Of a stretch of DNA of 64,000 bases, positions 8,812 to 18,416 are shown one piece after another. The stretch is from HXMU1420-2 sp017643305. Lineage in GTDB: Bacteria; Pseudomonadota; Alphaproteobacteria; Rhodobacterales; Rhodobacteraceae. Position 1 is the first letter of the stretch, and every line of letters begins with the position of its first letter. The position numbers and the translations under genes are program-made. The notes below the pieces were generated by a model, which had not been told where the DNA came from, made no database searches, and saw only the letters and a list, made by a program, of their open reading frames with translations. The stretch is taken from positions 2,976,001 through 3,040,000 of the forward strand of contig OZ244249.1 in the NCBI GenBank assembly GCA_965217135.1, read 5' to 3'.

Positions 8812-9349
8812 CAATTTTCACTAGCAGTTGTGGAAAACCCGGCAAGTGGGTAAACTCTGAGGCGAGGTCAGAGTGGAAATCATACAATGTCAGAGCCCGT
8901 TTCGAATGCCGCGCTGTTGATTGTCACTGAGAACTGACCCGGTAGCCTCACATGTCTGACGTCAGCGTCAATGGGACAGCAAGGTCAAATCTTGATCAGA
9001 TCTTTCGAGATGGTTCGCAACCAAAAGGGCGCAGTCAGGTGCATTTATCGAACGATACGACCGCCCGCTTGGCTCCCAGCAAGGAATAGGACCGCGTGGT
9101 TTCTTAGAGTTTAAAGAAAAGGTTAACGCCTATCAGCGGAGGCGGCTCTGCTGCATTTTTTGAGGCCAAGTCAAAATCGATTTTCGACAGGCTCCCTGCA
9201 TTACTCCATCCAAAAGAAACCAATTTCTAAGGTTTGGAACACATTTTTCACAAGCCAGTTTTCTCGTCTATTGCATGTTCGGATCACACCGACTGGTCTT
9301 CCCCCAATGAAGTGGTCCGCCGTTATGTTTAGGAAAACGGAGGATCAGC
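8812..9349. other. Non-coding, IS-scarred spacer
   Basis: No convincing gene is present. The stretch around 8920-8950 (tcactgagaactgacccgg) resembles the ends of IS21/IS3-like elements. The last 50 bases match the leader of the IS3 remnant that follows. The base composition is lower in G+C than in the flanking genes. Confidence 0.4.
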
Positions 9350-9643
9350 ATGGCTACGAAGCGACACAAGCCGGAAGAAATTGTCACGAAGCTACGGCAA
9401 GTTGAGGTGCTTGTCGGGCAAGGCGCGGCGCGGGTCGATGCGATCTGCGAGGTTTGCATTACCGAGCAGACCTACTACCGCTGACACAAGCAGTATGGCG
9501 GCATGGGAACCGACCAACTCAGGGAACTGAAACGTCTGCAGAAGGAGAATGAAATCGACGCCGACATCGCCGCCGGTCGAGAAGTCAAAAAGCGCACCAC
9601 CAAGCAGGTAACTCTCGGGCACGCCAGCTACAAATACGTTTAA
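9350..9643 (+). pseudogene. IS3-family transposase OrfA remnant
   Basis: From ATG 9350 the frame reads MATKRHKPEEIVTKLRQ, the start of OrfA of IS3-group elements, followed by a helix-turn-helix region. A TGA at 9482 interrupts it exactly where the family has Trp in TYYRW, so one G-to-A change has destroyed the gene. The frame then continues with a recognisable HKQYGGMGTDQLRELKRLQKEN leucine-zipper stretch split by no other stop until 9641. OrfB with its DDE residues is absent. This is a decayed element, unlikely to be mobile. Confidence 0.8.
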
Positions 9644-9993
9644 GAGACCATGAGGGAAGTAGGGAAGACCAAGACACAGGTGATCCGGACTATTCGTAAG
9701 GAATATGACATTGCGAACATGCCTTGCGACCGTAAGCCCACAGGACAACTTGCAGCGTGCAGACGACGGCAGCATCAAGCAGCATCAAATTGTACTTGCA
9801 GCCAGATAGTCCCGGCGTAGATAGTGCAGAGAAATGGTTGCCCTAACCTGATGGAAAACCATTTGAGGTGATTTTGAGAATGTATGGACCAAATCAAAAA
9901 TTCACCTTCAATTTTTGATGGAACGTGGACCCCATCGGCAATTTTCAAAGTGCAATAAACGCTCGTAGAACTCACATAACTTGGGCCAGGAAC
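9644..9993. other. Non-coding spacer upstream of outer-membrane protein gene
   Basis: I see no supportable gene. The last 100 bases are AT-rich and probably contain the promoter of the downstream gene. Confidence 0.4.
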
Positions 9994-10947
9994 ATGACAG
10001 ACAAGATTTCTATCTACATGCAGAGACTGATGGCAGCTCTTACTCCATGCGTCTTGGCGCTCATGGTTTCGTCGAATGCTGCGTACGCTCAAGGTGATGG
10101 TCCTCGAGCTTACTTCCCCACACCAGACGGTTTAACAACTGTTGCCGGGTACGGCCTATTCGTGTCCGGAAACACCGTGTTTGGATCTGGCATCATAAAT
10201 AGGAATGCCGATCTCAATATGAAAATTGGTGTGGCTCAGTACACAAGAAGCTTTTCATTGGGTGGTCGGTCAGCAGGCGCATTTGCAATTGTTCCTTTCG
10301 GCGACGTCACGACCGAGTTTAACGGCCCTTTCACTGGATTACGGGGCGATAGTAGCGGCCTTGGAGATGTCATTCTGGGAGGCATTGTTGCCTTGAAAGG
10401 TGTGCCAGGAATGACACGTCGGGAGTATGCTGCTTTTGATCCCGGCTTGTCGATTGGAGCCCTGGCAAAAGTGACCTTGCCTACTGGAACTTACTCCAAT
10501 TCTAAAGCTGTCAATCTGGGTGCAAACCGTTGGGCCCTGCAATTAGGTCTGCCAGTAAACTATTATTTTGGAACGTCTTTTCTCGATCCCAGGCTGACGG
10601 TTTTAGAGATCTTACCATCAGTAACTTTTTACTCAGATAACGACTCCGCTTTTGGTGGCGGAACACTTTCTCAGAAACCCTTGTTTCAAGTTGAGGCCCA
10701 TCTTTCCCATAACTTAAGCCAAGCCATGTTTGTTTCGCTTGACGGACTTTGGGAGAGAGGTGGTGAGACGAGTAATAATGGAGTACCGAACAACAACCAG
10801 CAAAGTTCATTCTCATTGGGTGCAAGTGTCGGGCTGAACCTAAGCAGAACGACTTCGGTGAAAATAAGCTATGGCGAAGTTGTAAACCGAAATTCGAATG
10901 GTGCCGATGGTGCAATGGCGAGGATTGTCTTGTCAAAGTCGTTTTAA
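9994..10947 (+). CDS. Outer-membrane beta-barrel protein, phenol-degradation MetA-like
   Basis: This 317-residue protein has a signal peptide ending at AYA (about residue 31). Alternating strands then end in a terminal phenylalanine (VLSKSF), as in outer-membrane barrels. The pattern GLGDVILGG and long aromatic strands resemble the MetA-pathway-of-phenol-degradation family, thought to be channel proteins for hydrophobic substrates. The ATG at 9994 follows CCAGGAAC. Codon use is clearly more AT-rich than in the surrounding core genes, which suggests horizontal acquisition. It stands alone between IS remnants, so the substrate cannot be inferred. Confidence 0.7.
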   Translation: MTDKISIYMQRLMAALTPCVLALMVSSNAAYAQGDGPRAYFPTPDGLTTVAGYGLFVSGNTVFGSGIINRNADLNMKIGVAQYTRSFSLGGRSAGAFAIVPFGDVTTEFNGPFTGLRGDSSGLGDVILGGIVALKGVPGMTRREYAAFDPGLSIGALAKVTLPTGTYSNSKAVNLGANRWALQLGLPVNYYFGTSFLDPRLTVLEILPSVTFYSDNDSAFGGGTLSQKPLFQVEAHLSHNLSQAMFVSLDGLWERGGETSNNGVPNNNQQSSFSLGASVGLNLSRTTSVKISYGEVVNRNSNGADGAMARIVLSKSF

Positions 10948-11255
10948 TTTGGCCTACACGGTGGTGTCAGACAGCTTGCATCACAGCCAGCGCCCCGCAT
11001 AATCAAACCTACCAAATGAGCCGAACTCTCTCGTAGTTTAGGCCGCTCTTGGTTCCAAGAACTCTTACGACGAACAGTCCCGAGCTCGGGATCATCAACA
11101 CCCTGTAATCTGACTGGAGCACCGTCAACAACGACCGTGTCCACATCCCAAACAGAGTATTCGCTTGCAGCGGCGGTTATCGGGTAGATGGCGAGCGCAA
11201 GAGCAGAGACAAGCTGTAGTCTCAAACGATAGGTTCCTCGCAAAGGCTGAGGCAT
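10944..11255 (-). pseudogene. Truncated secreted nuclease-like (SNase) remnant
   Basis: A 103-codon minus-strand frame begins MPQPLRGTYRLRLQLVSALALA, a plausible signal peptide. It continues SVWDVDTVVVDGAPVRLQGVDDPE, which resembles the V-DGDT...RLxGIDAPE opening of thermonuclease-type domains. The catalytic arginines expected further on are missing and the remaining residues look like out-of-frame sequence, so I read it as a broken gene. Its end overlaps the convergent outer-membrane gene by 4 bases. The nuclease assignment is tentative. Confidence 0.4.
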
Positions 11256-11584
11256 CTCAACTGCGAGTTCCTTGCAAATGACCAACCTTTGTCTAGCCGT
11301 GTTTGTTTCGAAAAAAACGTTATCACAGCATTCGGTCAATGGTCGCAGACAATGCAGCTGAAAACGGTCTGGGGAAAGAGTTCTTCCAGCTGGATGGGGG
11401 GGGATTTCGAGGCGCTCATCTCCAGATAACGACACAGCGGTTCAGTGAGAAATCTAGGCCGGGTCGTTCGTGAGTATCTTCACTTCCAGAAGATTGCGCG
11501 CGTGAGCACATTTTTTACCGCAGACAACGCCACCTCGATCAGTTACCCGCTCGCGGGGCCACCAGAATGACGTGCCCCAAACCA
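11256..11584. other. Spacer with no recognisable feature
   Basis: I see no gene, clear terminator or repeat in this 329-base stretch. A G8 run is present near 11400. Confidence 0.4.
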
Positions 11585-12679
11585 TTACTCGACTTTTTTC
11601 ATCAAGGGCGTCAGGCGATACCCGTCCTTTTCTACCCGTTCAGACGGCCCATAATGCCGTGCCGTGATGCCAAACTCACCTGACGCGTTCTTGATGGGAA
11701 TACGATTTGACGCTCCCTCGTCGCAGCCGAGGCTGACGGTGTAAGTCCCATCGGGATTCGCTTTAGCCCCATACGAGTTCACATTAGCCTTGTCGTCGAA
11801 CATGAAACCCGCCTTGTTGTAGACCGTGATTGACCAGAAGTACCGGTTTCCAGGATCTTCAAACGTCAGATCGTAACACCCTTCAGCGGGAAAGTTCGGT
11901 GACGTTTCATAGATGTTGTCTACAGCCTGTGCGCCACCCCAGCCAATTGCTGCCGCGATTTGGTTTTTCTCGGGCGTGTAGATCGCTCTTGACCCATCCG
12001 TTGGCGCGGAAAACAAGGTGGTTGAGACACTGAGTGGTCCCTCTCGCTGCAACAGGTCCGGCAGACTGGCCTTGAGTTCCAGTTCGACCTGATCAAAAGA
12101 AGCCTTATCCACAGGTGCGGCGGTGAACATCTCGCTGCTACCGGCTGTGATGGACATTTGGCTTTGGTACTGTGCGGCTTCCCCCGCTGTGAAGCGTGAG
12201 TCCAGCCTGACAATAACGTAAACGTGGTCGCCTGTATGCGTCGCCAACTCAAAGGTCCCACCACCGTAGGACATCGGCTGAATCCGGTGATCCTCCGTGA
12301 CAGGCTGCATCGAAATGTACATGCCCGCGGGCAACTCGGGCAACGTCACCGTTGCGCCGTTCGAGACGTCTACGACAACCGTGGAGTAGTAGGAGTCACG
12401 GTTCATTCTGACGACGGGTTGCTCATCCGTGGGGGTGAGAACCGACTTGTGAAAAAACTTGTTCACACCGCCCGCGCGCTCCTGGCGGATAAGCATCTGG
12501 CGTGCGCTTTCCACCGTCGGGTATGCCTCTTTTGTAACGACTTGCCCATCGCTCGAGAAGAAATCACTTACGGAGGCGGTCGCGTTGGACTGCGCTTGTA
12601 CCTCCCCGGTGGAAAGCACCACGGTTGAGCAAACGAGCGACAGAACTAGAGAGTTACGAGTTTGTTTGTTGTCAGGCAA
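11585..12679 (-). CDS. Secreted DUF1254/DUF1214 protein
   Basis: This 364-residue protein has a signal peptide ending at VQAQ (about residue 30). The N-terminal half matches DUF1254 (VRMNRDSYYSTVVVDVSNG, MYISMQPVTEDH). The C-terminal half matches DUF1214 (YFWSITVYNKAGFMFDD, FGITARHYGPSERV). Proteins with this pair are widespread, periplasmic and of unknown function. It is shorter than many relatives but both domains look complete. It is divergent from the Crp-type remnant, which may once have regulated it. Codon use is more AT-rich than in core genes. Confidence 0.85.
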   Translation of the reverse strand: MPDNKQTRNSLVLSLVCSTVVLSTGEVQAQSNATASVSDFFSSDGQVVTKEAYPTVESARQMLIRQERAGGVNKFFHKSVLTPTDEQPVVRMNRDSYYSTVVVDVSNGATVTLPELPAGMYISMQPVTEDHRIQPMSYGGGTFELATHTGDHVYVIVRLDSRFTAGEAAQYQSQMSITAGSSEMFTAAPVDKASFDQVELELKASLPDLLQREGPLSVSTTLFSAPTDGSRAIYTPEKNQIAAAIGWGGAQAVDNIYETSPNFPAEGCYDLTFEDPGNRYFWSITVYNKAGFMFDDKANVNSYGAKANPDGTYTVSLGCDEGASNRIPIKNASGEFGITARHYGPSERVEKDGYRLTPLMKKVE

Positions 12680-13112
12680 AGTATCTATGCTCCAGATGAA
12701 CGTAGTTTTGGGGGGGTTTACATTAATAAGCGCATGGAACCGGGTTCACATCAACCTCGGAGCCGATAAAACGCCCACGGAAACGTGGTTTCAAAACCTG
12801 ACTGACACCGGCAAGGTCGGCAGTCATGATCAGGGCTTAGAATTCCGAATTCCTCACATGCTGTTCTCCAATTCATAGCCGCTACCGTCCTTCGCCACGA
12901 TCCCCACCAACGTCTCCTAGGCAGTAAAACCTGTCGTTCTTGGCCTGTAGTCGCCGACACGATTGTACGAAGTCGTCATCTGACCACACCTAAGTGAATC
13001 GAAGCTTTTGAATTGCACATGAATGTGCAATCTCCACCATTGCTTTCTGTGTAGGTTAGGAAAGCCCAGTGCTCCGGGTTAGCTGCGAAAACAACCGAAC
13101 TCCTTAGTCTAA
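12680..13112. other. Spacer between DUF1254 gene and Crp remnant
   Basis: This is a 433-base region with no supportable gene. It contains AT-rich stretches and a short TGCACATGAATGTGCA inverted repeat at about 13015-13030 that could be an old operator for a Crp/Fnr-type protein. Confidence 0.35.
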
Positions 13113-13340
13113 GTGATGAATACAAGAAAAATCTCTCAGCAACAAAGGAAACTTCTCTTAGACCACGGCTGGCTATCAACCCAAGCAACGGACTTCTGTG
13201 ACGCTCTGCTTGACCTCTCTGAGGTGAGGGAATTTCCGAAAGGACAAACGAATTTTGTTGAGGGCGACAGAGTCGATGGGATTGTTTCTGGGTGTTTGAC
13301 GACGGATAGTGCGCCACGAACTGGAAAACGATGCCCGTAG
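13113..13340 (+). pseudogene. N-terminal fragment of a Crp/Fnr-type regulator
   Basis: The 75-codon frame contains WLSTQATDFCDALLDLSEV, then FPKGQTNFVEGDRVDGIVSG, the first strands of a cyclic-nucleotide-binding domain. It then diverges and stops; the rest of the sensing domain and the helix-turn-helix are absent. It starts with GTG-ATG at 13113. It is probably the truncated relic of a regulator. Confidence 0.6.
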
Positions 13341-13389
13341 GCAGCCGGCATGTGGATCACAACCGCTGCGGAACAGGCACGCAGTCCAT

Positions 13390-16104
13390 CTATTTCAGAT
13401 CTGTACTTGATGAAGTAGCGGGCGAGTTTGAGTGACTGTTTGCCCAGCGCACCCCGCGCATCACCAGGACGTCGACAAGATCAAAGACCAGCTTAGCACA
13501 CCATGCGATGAAAAATGCTGCGGGCACAACGATAAGCGACGACCAGAACATGCCTAGTTGATCTAGAAGGTTCGTCTCGTGCCGAAAAATCTGAATAGGC
13601 AGACCATGCAAGATGTAGACGAAAAGGGTCGTTGACGCCGCGGTGCGCAGAACGGTCGACATGGTTTTGGACACCGGAACCGTTAATCCAGAAACCAAGA
13701 TCAGCCCCAGGAAGATGATGACAAAGTAGTAAGACAGTTCCCCACGTGGCGCTGGGAACGTTAGGGCAACCACAACAACAGCGATCGCGGCGATCATGCG
13801 ACGGTCCGGCGTGTTTGCTAGCTGGATCAGCCAACCCGCGACCAAGAACGGTAAACAGATGAAAGGCGTTTTGACAATAAAGCCCAAAAAGGTGGTTGCG
13901 GCATCTACATTTTCATCCGCCAACTCATCCAACGCCCACTGCCCGACGCCACCAGTCATCAAATACTGATAGGTAAGAGAGATGGGTACTGCGATACACA
14001 AAGCAAAGAGGCCGAGTTCCCACGACTTTTCAGCCAGCTTGTGCCGTACTGGCTTAAACGAAAGCACAAGAACAACGCCCGCAAGCAATTGGACATAGAG
14101 ACTGACGAACCAATTTGGCGTTACCATAAAGCCTGATCCCGCAGCACCATAGTTGTTTGTCAAAGTCCACATCGTTGGGTCGACAACACGATTGGCCAAA
14201 ATGACGAGAATGAGTATCGCAAAGTAAACGGGGAGAATGGGATAGAACAATTTTCCCAGCAATTTGACGGACCGCCCCTGCTCGACCAATGGGCGTCCAA
14301 AGCGAACAAGCGACATACCGATAATCATCAAAAGTACCCAGGTACCGCCTCCGACGGGGAGCACAACTGTGAGATGGTTGATCACAATCAACGAGACGGC
14401 CAAAAGGCGGATAATCACATCCGGTTCAAGCTGATGACGTGCATTTTGAAGAGGCGCTATTTGCTCAAGCTGGAACAGCGGCATATGCTCCCACCCGTCC
14501 GGGACTTGGCCGAGCCGTTTTTCCAACGCCAGCGTAACTTGCAAATATCCCAAGGAGTCGCCGCCCAAATCACTAAAGCTGTCTTCGTCCTTGACCTCAA
14601 GAGCCCTTGTGGCTTTACGAAAAGTCGCCCGCAAACTGCCAGGCATGTTCTTTTCGCTGTCTTGCTTTTGGGCCTCTTCTTCCGCGACCTGTTCGGCAAT
14701 CGTTTGAAGGGAACGTAAGTCCGTTTTCAAAGACGAGAGCAGCGGCACATGCTCGAGCGGTGCGGCAAGTACAGCGCCAAGCGGTAGGTCGTATTCTTCG
14801 CAGATAAGCGCCTTTACCGTATCGGGATTCGACGGAGGGCAGCACAAAACCACTAGACGATCGTTGACGTTGCAGCAAAAGGCCGAATGCCCCGCATAGG
14901 CAAGCTTTTGTTCGATCTGGTCCAGGCCCAGGCGAAGGCCAAACAGCTTAACAAACCTTTTCTTGCGGCCAACAATTTTGAACAACCCAGAGTGCGTACG
15001 TAAGGCGATGTCACCGGTTGCAAGGCGCGGTTCGCCCGCTGAACCTGCGAGTTCTTCGGGCGCTTCGGCATAGCCCATCATAACATTTGGGCCGGAATAC
15101 CAAAGCTCGCCCGCAATGCCCGGTTCAGTGATTTCATTGCCGTCTTCACCGGCCACCCAAAGTTTACCCCCCGGGATGGCCTTACCGATTACGTCAGGTT
15201 GGGATGCTGCCATTTCGGGCGGCAAGTAAGCCATGCGCGGCGATGCTTCGGTCTGTCCATACATAACGAACAGCTGCCAGCCCATTTTTGCGCCCAACCG
15301 ACTGAACTCTGTGACTTGATCGGGCGATAGTTTACCGCCGGCTTGCGTGATATAGCGCAGCGACCCAAGTTTCGCGCGCTCAAGGAGCCCGCCCGCCATC
15401 AGCTCGATCTGGTGAGGCACACAAGCCATGCTTGTCGCACCGTACGTTTTAGCCAGTTCCCAAAACGGTTTTTCTGTCACCGAAAGGTCGTTGAGAATGA
15501 GCGCGCCGCCAGCTTCCAGATGCACATGCAACACCGACAGTCCGTAAGAATAGAACAAGGGCAGCGTCGTTATCGCCCGCTCATTCGGCGAAAGATCAAG
15601 ATAGCTAGCAATGGATCGCGCGTTGGACGCTATGTTTGTCTCGGACAAGCGTACTAATTTTGGCGACCCGGTAGTGCCTGACGTTGACAGAAGGAGGCGC
15701 AGGTCCGGATGGAGGTCTAAGGGTTCAGCATTAAGGACCTGCGCGTTCCAGCCTTCGCCATGCGAGGAAACCAGCAAATTAGGCTTAAAGACGTCCCGGA
15801 TCATAAGAGAGGCGTCAAGACTTTCCACGAGCAAGACTGTATGCCCGGCACGAAGGGCGCCAAGGTAGGCCGCAATCACAGGGATATCTTCGGCGATCTC
15901 GATAGCAATCAAAAGCTGGCGTTGACTGTGGTCCGGACTTGATGTCGTCCACTCGTCGCGAAAACGGGCCGCCCAATGATCTGCCAGTTGCGCTAAATCC
16001 GCATAGGTAACTGGGCCGTCATCGACAATCAGTGCAGGCAATGAACCGCGATCATCGAGCGTGTCCCAAAACGGGGTACCGGTTTCAACTGTGAGGTCGT
16101 TCAT
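13390..16104 (-). CDS. Adenylation-carrier-membrane acyltransferase fusion protein
   Basis: This is a 904-residue protein with three parts. Residues 1-470 form an AMP-binding domain: STSGTTGSPK at 140-149, YGQTE at 282-286, TGDIALRT at 363-370, and Lys460 in the position of the catalytic A10 lysine. Residues 490-560 form a carrier domain with LGGDSLGY, Ser517 being the phosphopantetheine site. Residues 561-890 form about ten helices of an acyltransferase-3 domain, whose His577 in AVSLIVINHLT matches the essential N-terminal histidine. The arrangement suggests that an acid is activated, loaded on the built-in carrier and passed to a membrane-embedded transferase that modifies a surface molecule. 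Substrate and acceptor are unknown. It is not next to NRPS modules. Confidence 0.85.
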   Translation of the reverse strand: MNDLTVETGTPFWDTLDDRGSLPALIVDDGPVTYADLAQLADHWAARFRDEWTTSSPDHSQRQLLIAIEIAEDIPVIAAYLGALRAGHTVLLVESLDASLMIRDVFKPNLLVSSHGEGWNAQVLNAEPLDLHPDLRLLLSTSGTTGSPKLVRLSETNIASNARSIASYLDLSPNERAITTLPLFYSYGLSVLHVHLEAGGALILNDLSVTEKPFWELAKTYGATSMACVPHQIELMAGGLLERAKLGSLRYITQAGGKLSPDQVTEFSRLGAKMGWQLFVMYGQTEASPRMAYLPPEMAASQPDVIGKAIPGGKLWVAGEDGNEITEPGIAGELWYSGPNVMMGYAEAPEELAGSAGEPRLATGDIALRTHSGLFKIVGRKKRFVKLFGLRLGLDQIEQKLAYAGHSAFCCNVNDRLVVLCCPPSNPDTVKALICEEYDLPLGAVLAAPLEHVPLLSSLKTDLRSLQTIAEQVAEEEAQKQDSEKNMPGSLRATFRKATRALEVKDEDSFSDLGGDSLGYLQVTLALEKRLGQVPDGWEHMPLFQLEQIAPLQNARHQLEPDVIIRLLAVSLIVINHLTVVLPVGGGTWVLLMIIGMSLVRFGRPLVEQGRSVKLLGKLFYPILPVYFAILILVILANRVVDPTMWTLTNNYGAAGSGFMVTPNWFVSLYVQLLAGVVLVLSFKPVRHKLAEKSWELGLFALCIAVPISLTYQYLMTGGVGQWALDELADENVDAATTFLGFIVKTPFICLPFLVAGWLIQLANTPDRRMIAAIAVVVVALTFPAPRGELSYYFVIIFLGLILVSGLTVPVSKTMSTVLRTAASTTLFVYILHGLPIQIFRHETNLLDQLGMFWSSLIVVPAAFFIAWCAKLVFDLVDVLVMRGVRWANSHSNSPATSSSTDLK

Positions 16105-16950
16105 GACGCCTGTCTCCCGCTCCTCAAAAAAGAACGTTCCGTTTGTCCGTTTCGCGGACAGTTCGATAGGAAAACTACTCGTACACGTTTGCCCATGGAG
16201 CAGATCGCCTTTTCACAGAGGCATCACGTCAATTGCCGTTCGTTACAAAACCATTTTGCCATTCATGGCGGCGCTGCCAGGCTTCGGCCCAGACGCGAGA
16301 ACGCTCTTCCAGCTTTGCCCGCAGTTCGGCAATCTGGGGTCTCATTTGCTCATTTTCTGTCAAGTTCGTTCGCCGCTCTTCAGCGCTCCGCAGCCAGTTT
16401 TTATTTAAGGCGGTAGTTTTATACGGCCTCTGACAAAACGTCCATCTAGCCATAAGAGACCAACGTTAGCTGTATGTTACTCTTGACTCGGCCCTAAAGT
16501 TGGTCACCGGCCAGTCATAGACTGCCCCATCGAACAATCGGATCACTGTTCAGATTGGATCAACATCAACGACCCAAACAGCGATCATTGGCACTGGTGA
16601 TTGCGCGGTATGGCTGGGATCATTTGCATTCCACTTGCGGCTCCCCACAACAGCGCTCCCTCAGTTGCTCCGACAGCCCGACGGTCTTCGTCGTCATCGA
16701 CGGTTTTGTAACCATCTGTGGACCGAATATCGGCATGCCCGGCCCGTGCAGCGGGCTGGATCACGACTGATCCCTGTTCTGTCGCGCGCCTCACCTGCGG
16801 CCCGCGACACTTGCTCAAGGTTCAGTACCTTTCCCAGTGGATCTTAGAACACTAGATCCTTTTCGGCCCAGCATGCGCCACCACTCAGCCGCCATGCAGC
16901 AACCCGGCGACGTTGCTCCATCAGCAGGTCGGCTGTGGGGTCCGGCATGG

Positions 16951-17157
16951 TCAGGGCACGGACACCAGCGTCCGATTTCGGAACCGTGAGGTCACCTGCC
17001 TAGCAGGCTGTGCCGCGGCGCGGGTGATGCTGACCCGCACGCCGTCGAAATCCACGTCAGACCAGAGAAGGGCGCACACCTCGCCACGCCGCGGGCCGTT
17101 CAAGCTGGGGCTGAACGAGTTTGTGTGCAAGCACGTGTTCCCTGCCGTCGAACGCAA
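16951..17157 (-). pseudogene. Tyrosine recombinase/integrase fragment
   Basis: The minus-strand frame includes GPRRGEVCALLWSDVDFDGV, which matches the G-x-R-x-GE-x-x-L-x-W-x-D-V-D block around the first catalytic arginine of phage-type integrases. The remaining catalytic residues (HxxR, Tyr) are absent. Only about 30 residues are recognisable. It marks a former insertion or excision site. Confidence 0.55.
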
Positions 17158-17438
17158 GCTGGGTCGTGCGCTGAACGGTGCCGAGGCCAGTGGGCTGCAT
17201 CAGGCGGCCAATGTTCTGCGGCGGGCATTACCGGCACGACCGCACACGTAGTGCGCACGGAAACCAATAAATTAATGATTCAGTATACTTTCGTTGCCAT
17301 CCATCATCGGGGCAACGCTCAAACGCGTGATTCGATCCAAATCTTTCTTATTTTTTACAGACACTTAACAAATTCTAGATTTCGACATCGCGCCTTCCAA
17401 CACACAAAACGCGCTGCAATGAGCCACAATATGCATCT

Positions 17439-17458
17439 GGAACAATAATAGGTGTTCC
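17439..17458. promoter_or_regulatory. Inverted repeat GGAACA-N8-TGTTCC upstream of sugar transferase
   Basis: These are six-base perfect arms separated by eight bases; a further TGTTCC lies 20 bases downstream. This is a candidate operator for the exopolysaccharide/RTX genes that begin 230 bases further on. The cognate regulator is unknown. Confidence 0.3.
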
Positions 17459-17609
17459 AAAATGTTGCTTTTTGTTCCGCATTGCCCGTCCCATCGAGAG
17501 TTGGACAACGACCAACACAAATCTCGAATCTTGGTCAGGGCTCAAAAGCCAGAAACGATATATTCTTTCGTCGTGTTTGCTAACCGATTGTTCACAACTC
17601 ACTGCAATT

Positions 17610-17624
17610 GATAATTAAATTATC
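17610..17624. promoter_or_regulatory. Perfect AT-rich palindrome GATAATT-A-AATTATC
   Basis: This perfect 7-base inverted repeat around a single central base lies 67 bases before the sugar transferase start, close to where a core promoter or repressor site would be expected. It could also be chance in AT-rich DNA. Confidence 0.3.
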
Positions 17625-17690
17625 CCTTACGACGAAAGAAAGCCGGGCTGCATGCGCGTATCTCTTTAGTACCGAAGTAAGGGAGCGTTC

Positions 17691-18353
17691 ATGTCTGCAC
17701 ACGATACCAATACCGCACTCGTCTACATCGACACTGATCCAAACGAGGCGCCTAGCGTGCCCAAGTTCAAGCGCCCTCTCGACATTGTGGGCGCTGCCGT
17801 TGCACTGGCACTCTTCTCACCGATCATGTTGGTCGTATCCTTTGCCATCGCGCTCACCAGCCGCGGGCCGATCTTCTTTCGTCAGGTTCGGGTCGGCCTA
17901 AACGGCGATACCTTTGAGATGCTGAAATTCCGCTCAATGTTCATCGACGCTGAAGCGCGCCGCGCAGAGATCGAAGCTCAAAGCGAACGCGACGGTGTCT
18001 GCTTCAAGATGCGTAACGATCCACGCATCACAGCAGTTGGTCGTTTCATTCGCAGAACTTCGATCGACGAACTGCCACAGCTGATCAACGTGCTGCGCGG
18101 CGAAATGTCGATGGTTGGTCCGCGTCCGGCACTGCCGGAGGAAACAGTGGCCTACCCTGCACGCGCTCACTCCCGCCTGCGCGCCATGCCCGGCATTACA
18201 GGCCTTTGGCAAGTATCTGGCCGAGCGGACGTCGGCTTCGATCAGATGATCGAACTGGATCTCTCCTACATTCGCGATTGCAGCCTCTGTAACGATATCA
18301 AACTGCTCTTTGCGACCGTTCTGGTCGTCGTGACCGGCAAGGGCGCCTACTAA
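17691..18353 (+). CDS. Priming sugar-phosphate transferase (exopolysaccharide synthesis)
   Basis: This is a 220-residue member of the bacterial sugar transferase family (ExoY/WcaJ catalytic type). It has one membrane segment (about residues 30-55) followed by the cytoplasmic catalytic part: KFRSMF, RRTSIDELPQL, GPRPALPEE and GITGLWQVSGR. These enzymes move hexose-1-phosphate from a UDP-sugar to undecaprenyl phosphate, the first step of exopolysaccharide repeat-unit assembly. The length is that of the short ExoY-like form without an N-terminal helix bundle. The gene is followed 63 bases later by the RTX gene on the same strand. No other polysaccharide genes are in the window, so it may act in trans with a distant cluster. 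Confidence 0.92.
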   Translation: MSAHDTNTALVYIDTDPNEAPSVPKFKRPLDIVGAAVALALFSPIMLVVSFAIALTSRGPIFFRQVRVGLNGDTFEMLKFRSMFIDAEARRAEIEAQSERDGVCFKMRNDPRITAVGRFIRRTSIDELPQLINVLRGEMSMVGPRPALPEETVAYPARAHSRLRAMPGITGLWQVSGRADVGFDQMIELDLSYIRDCSLCNDIKLLFATVLVVVTGKGAY

Positions 18354-18416
18354 ATGCCTCTCTCTCCCCTCGATCTGCCCAATATATTTTGAATTTTTAC
18401 GGAACGGAGTCATTGA

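Larger units (their letters stand above)
16105..17690. other. Long non-coding region with recombination scars
   Basis: In nearly 1.6 kb I find no intact gene. It holds an integrase fragment (described separately). On the plus strand at 17101-17251 there is a 50-codon frame (LGLNEFVCKHVFPAVERKLG and onward) that looks like the C-terminal end of a protein I do not recognise. From 17231 the sequence becomes AT-rich and holds two inverted repeats upstream of the sugar transferase gene, consistent with a long regulated promoter. Confidence 0.45.

Noticed and set aside
16585..16818. Minus-strand 77-codon frame in the scarred region
   Set aside because: No homology pattern or start signal; probably chance in degraded DNA.
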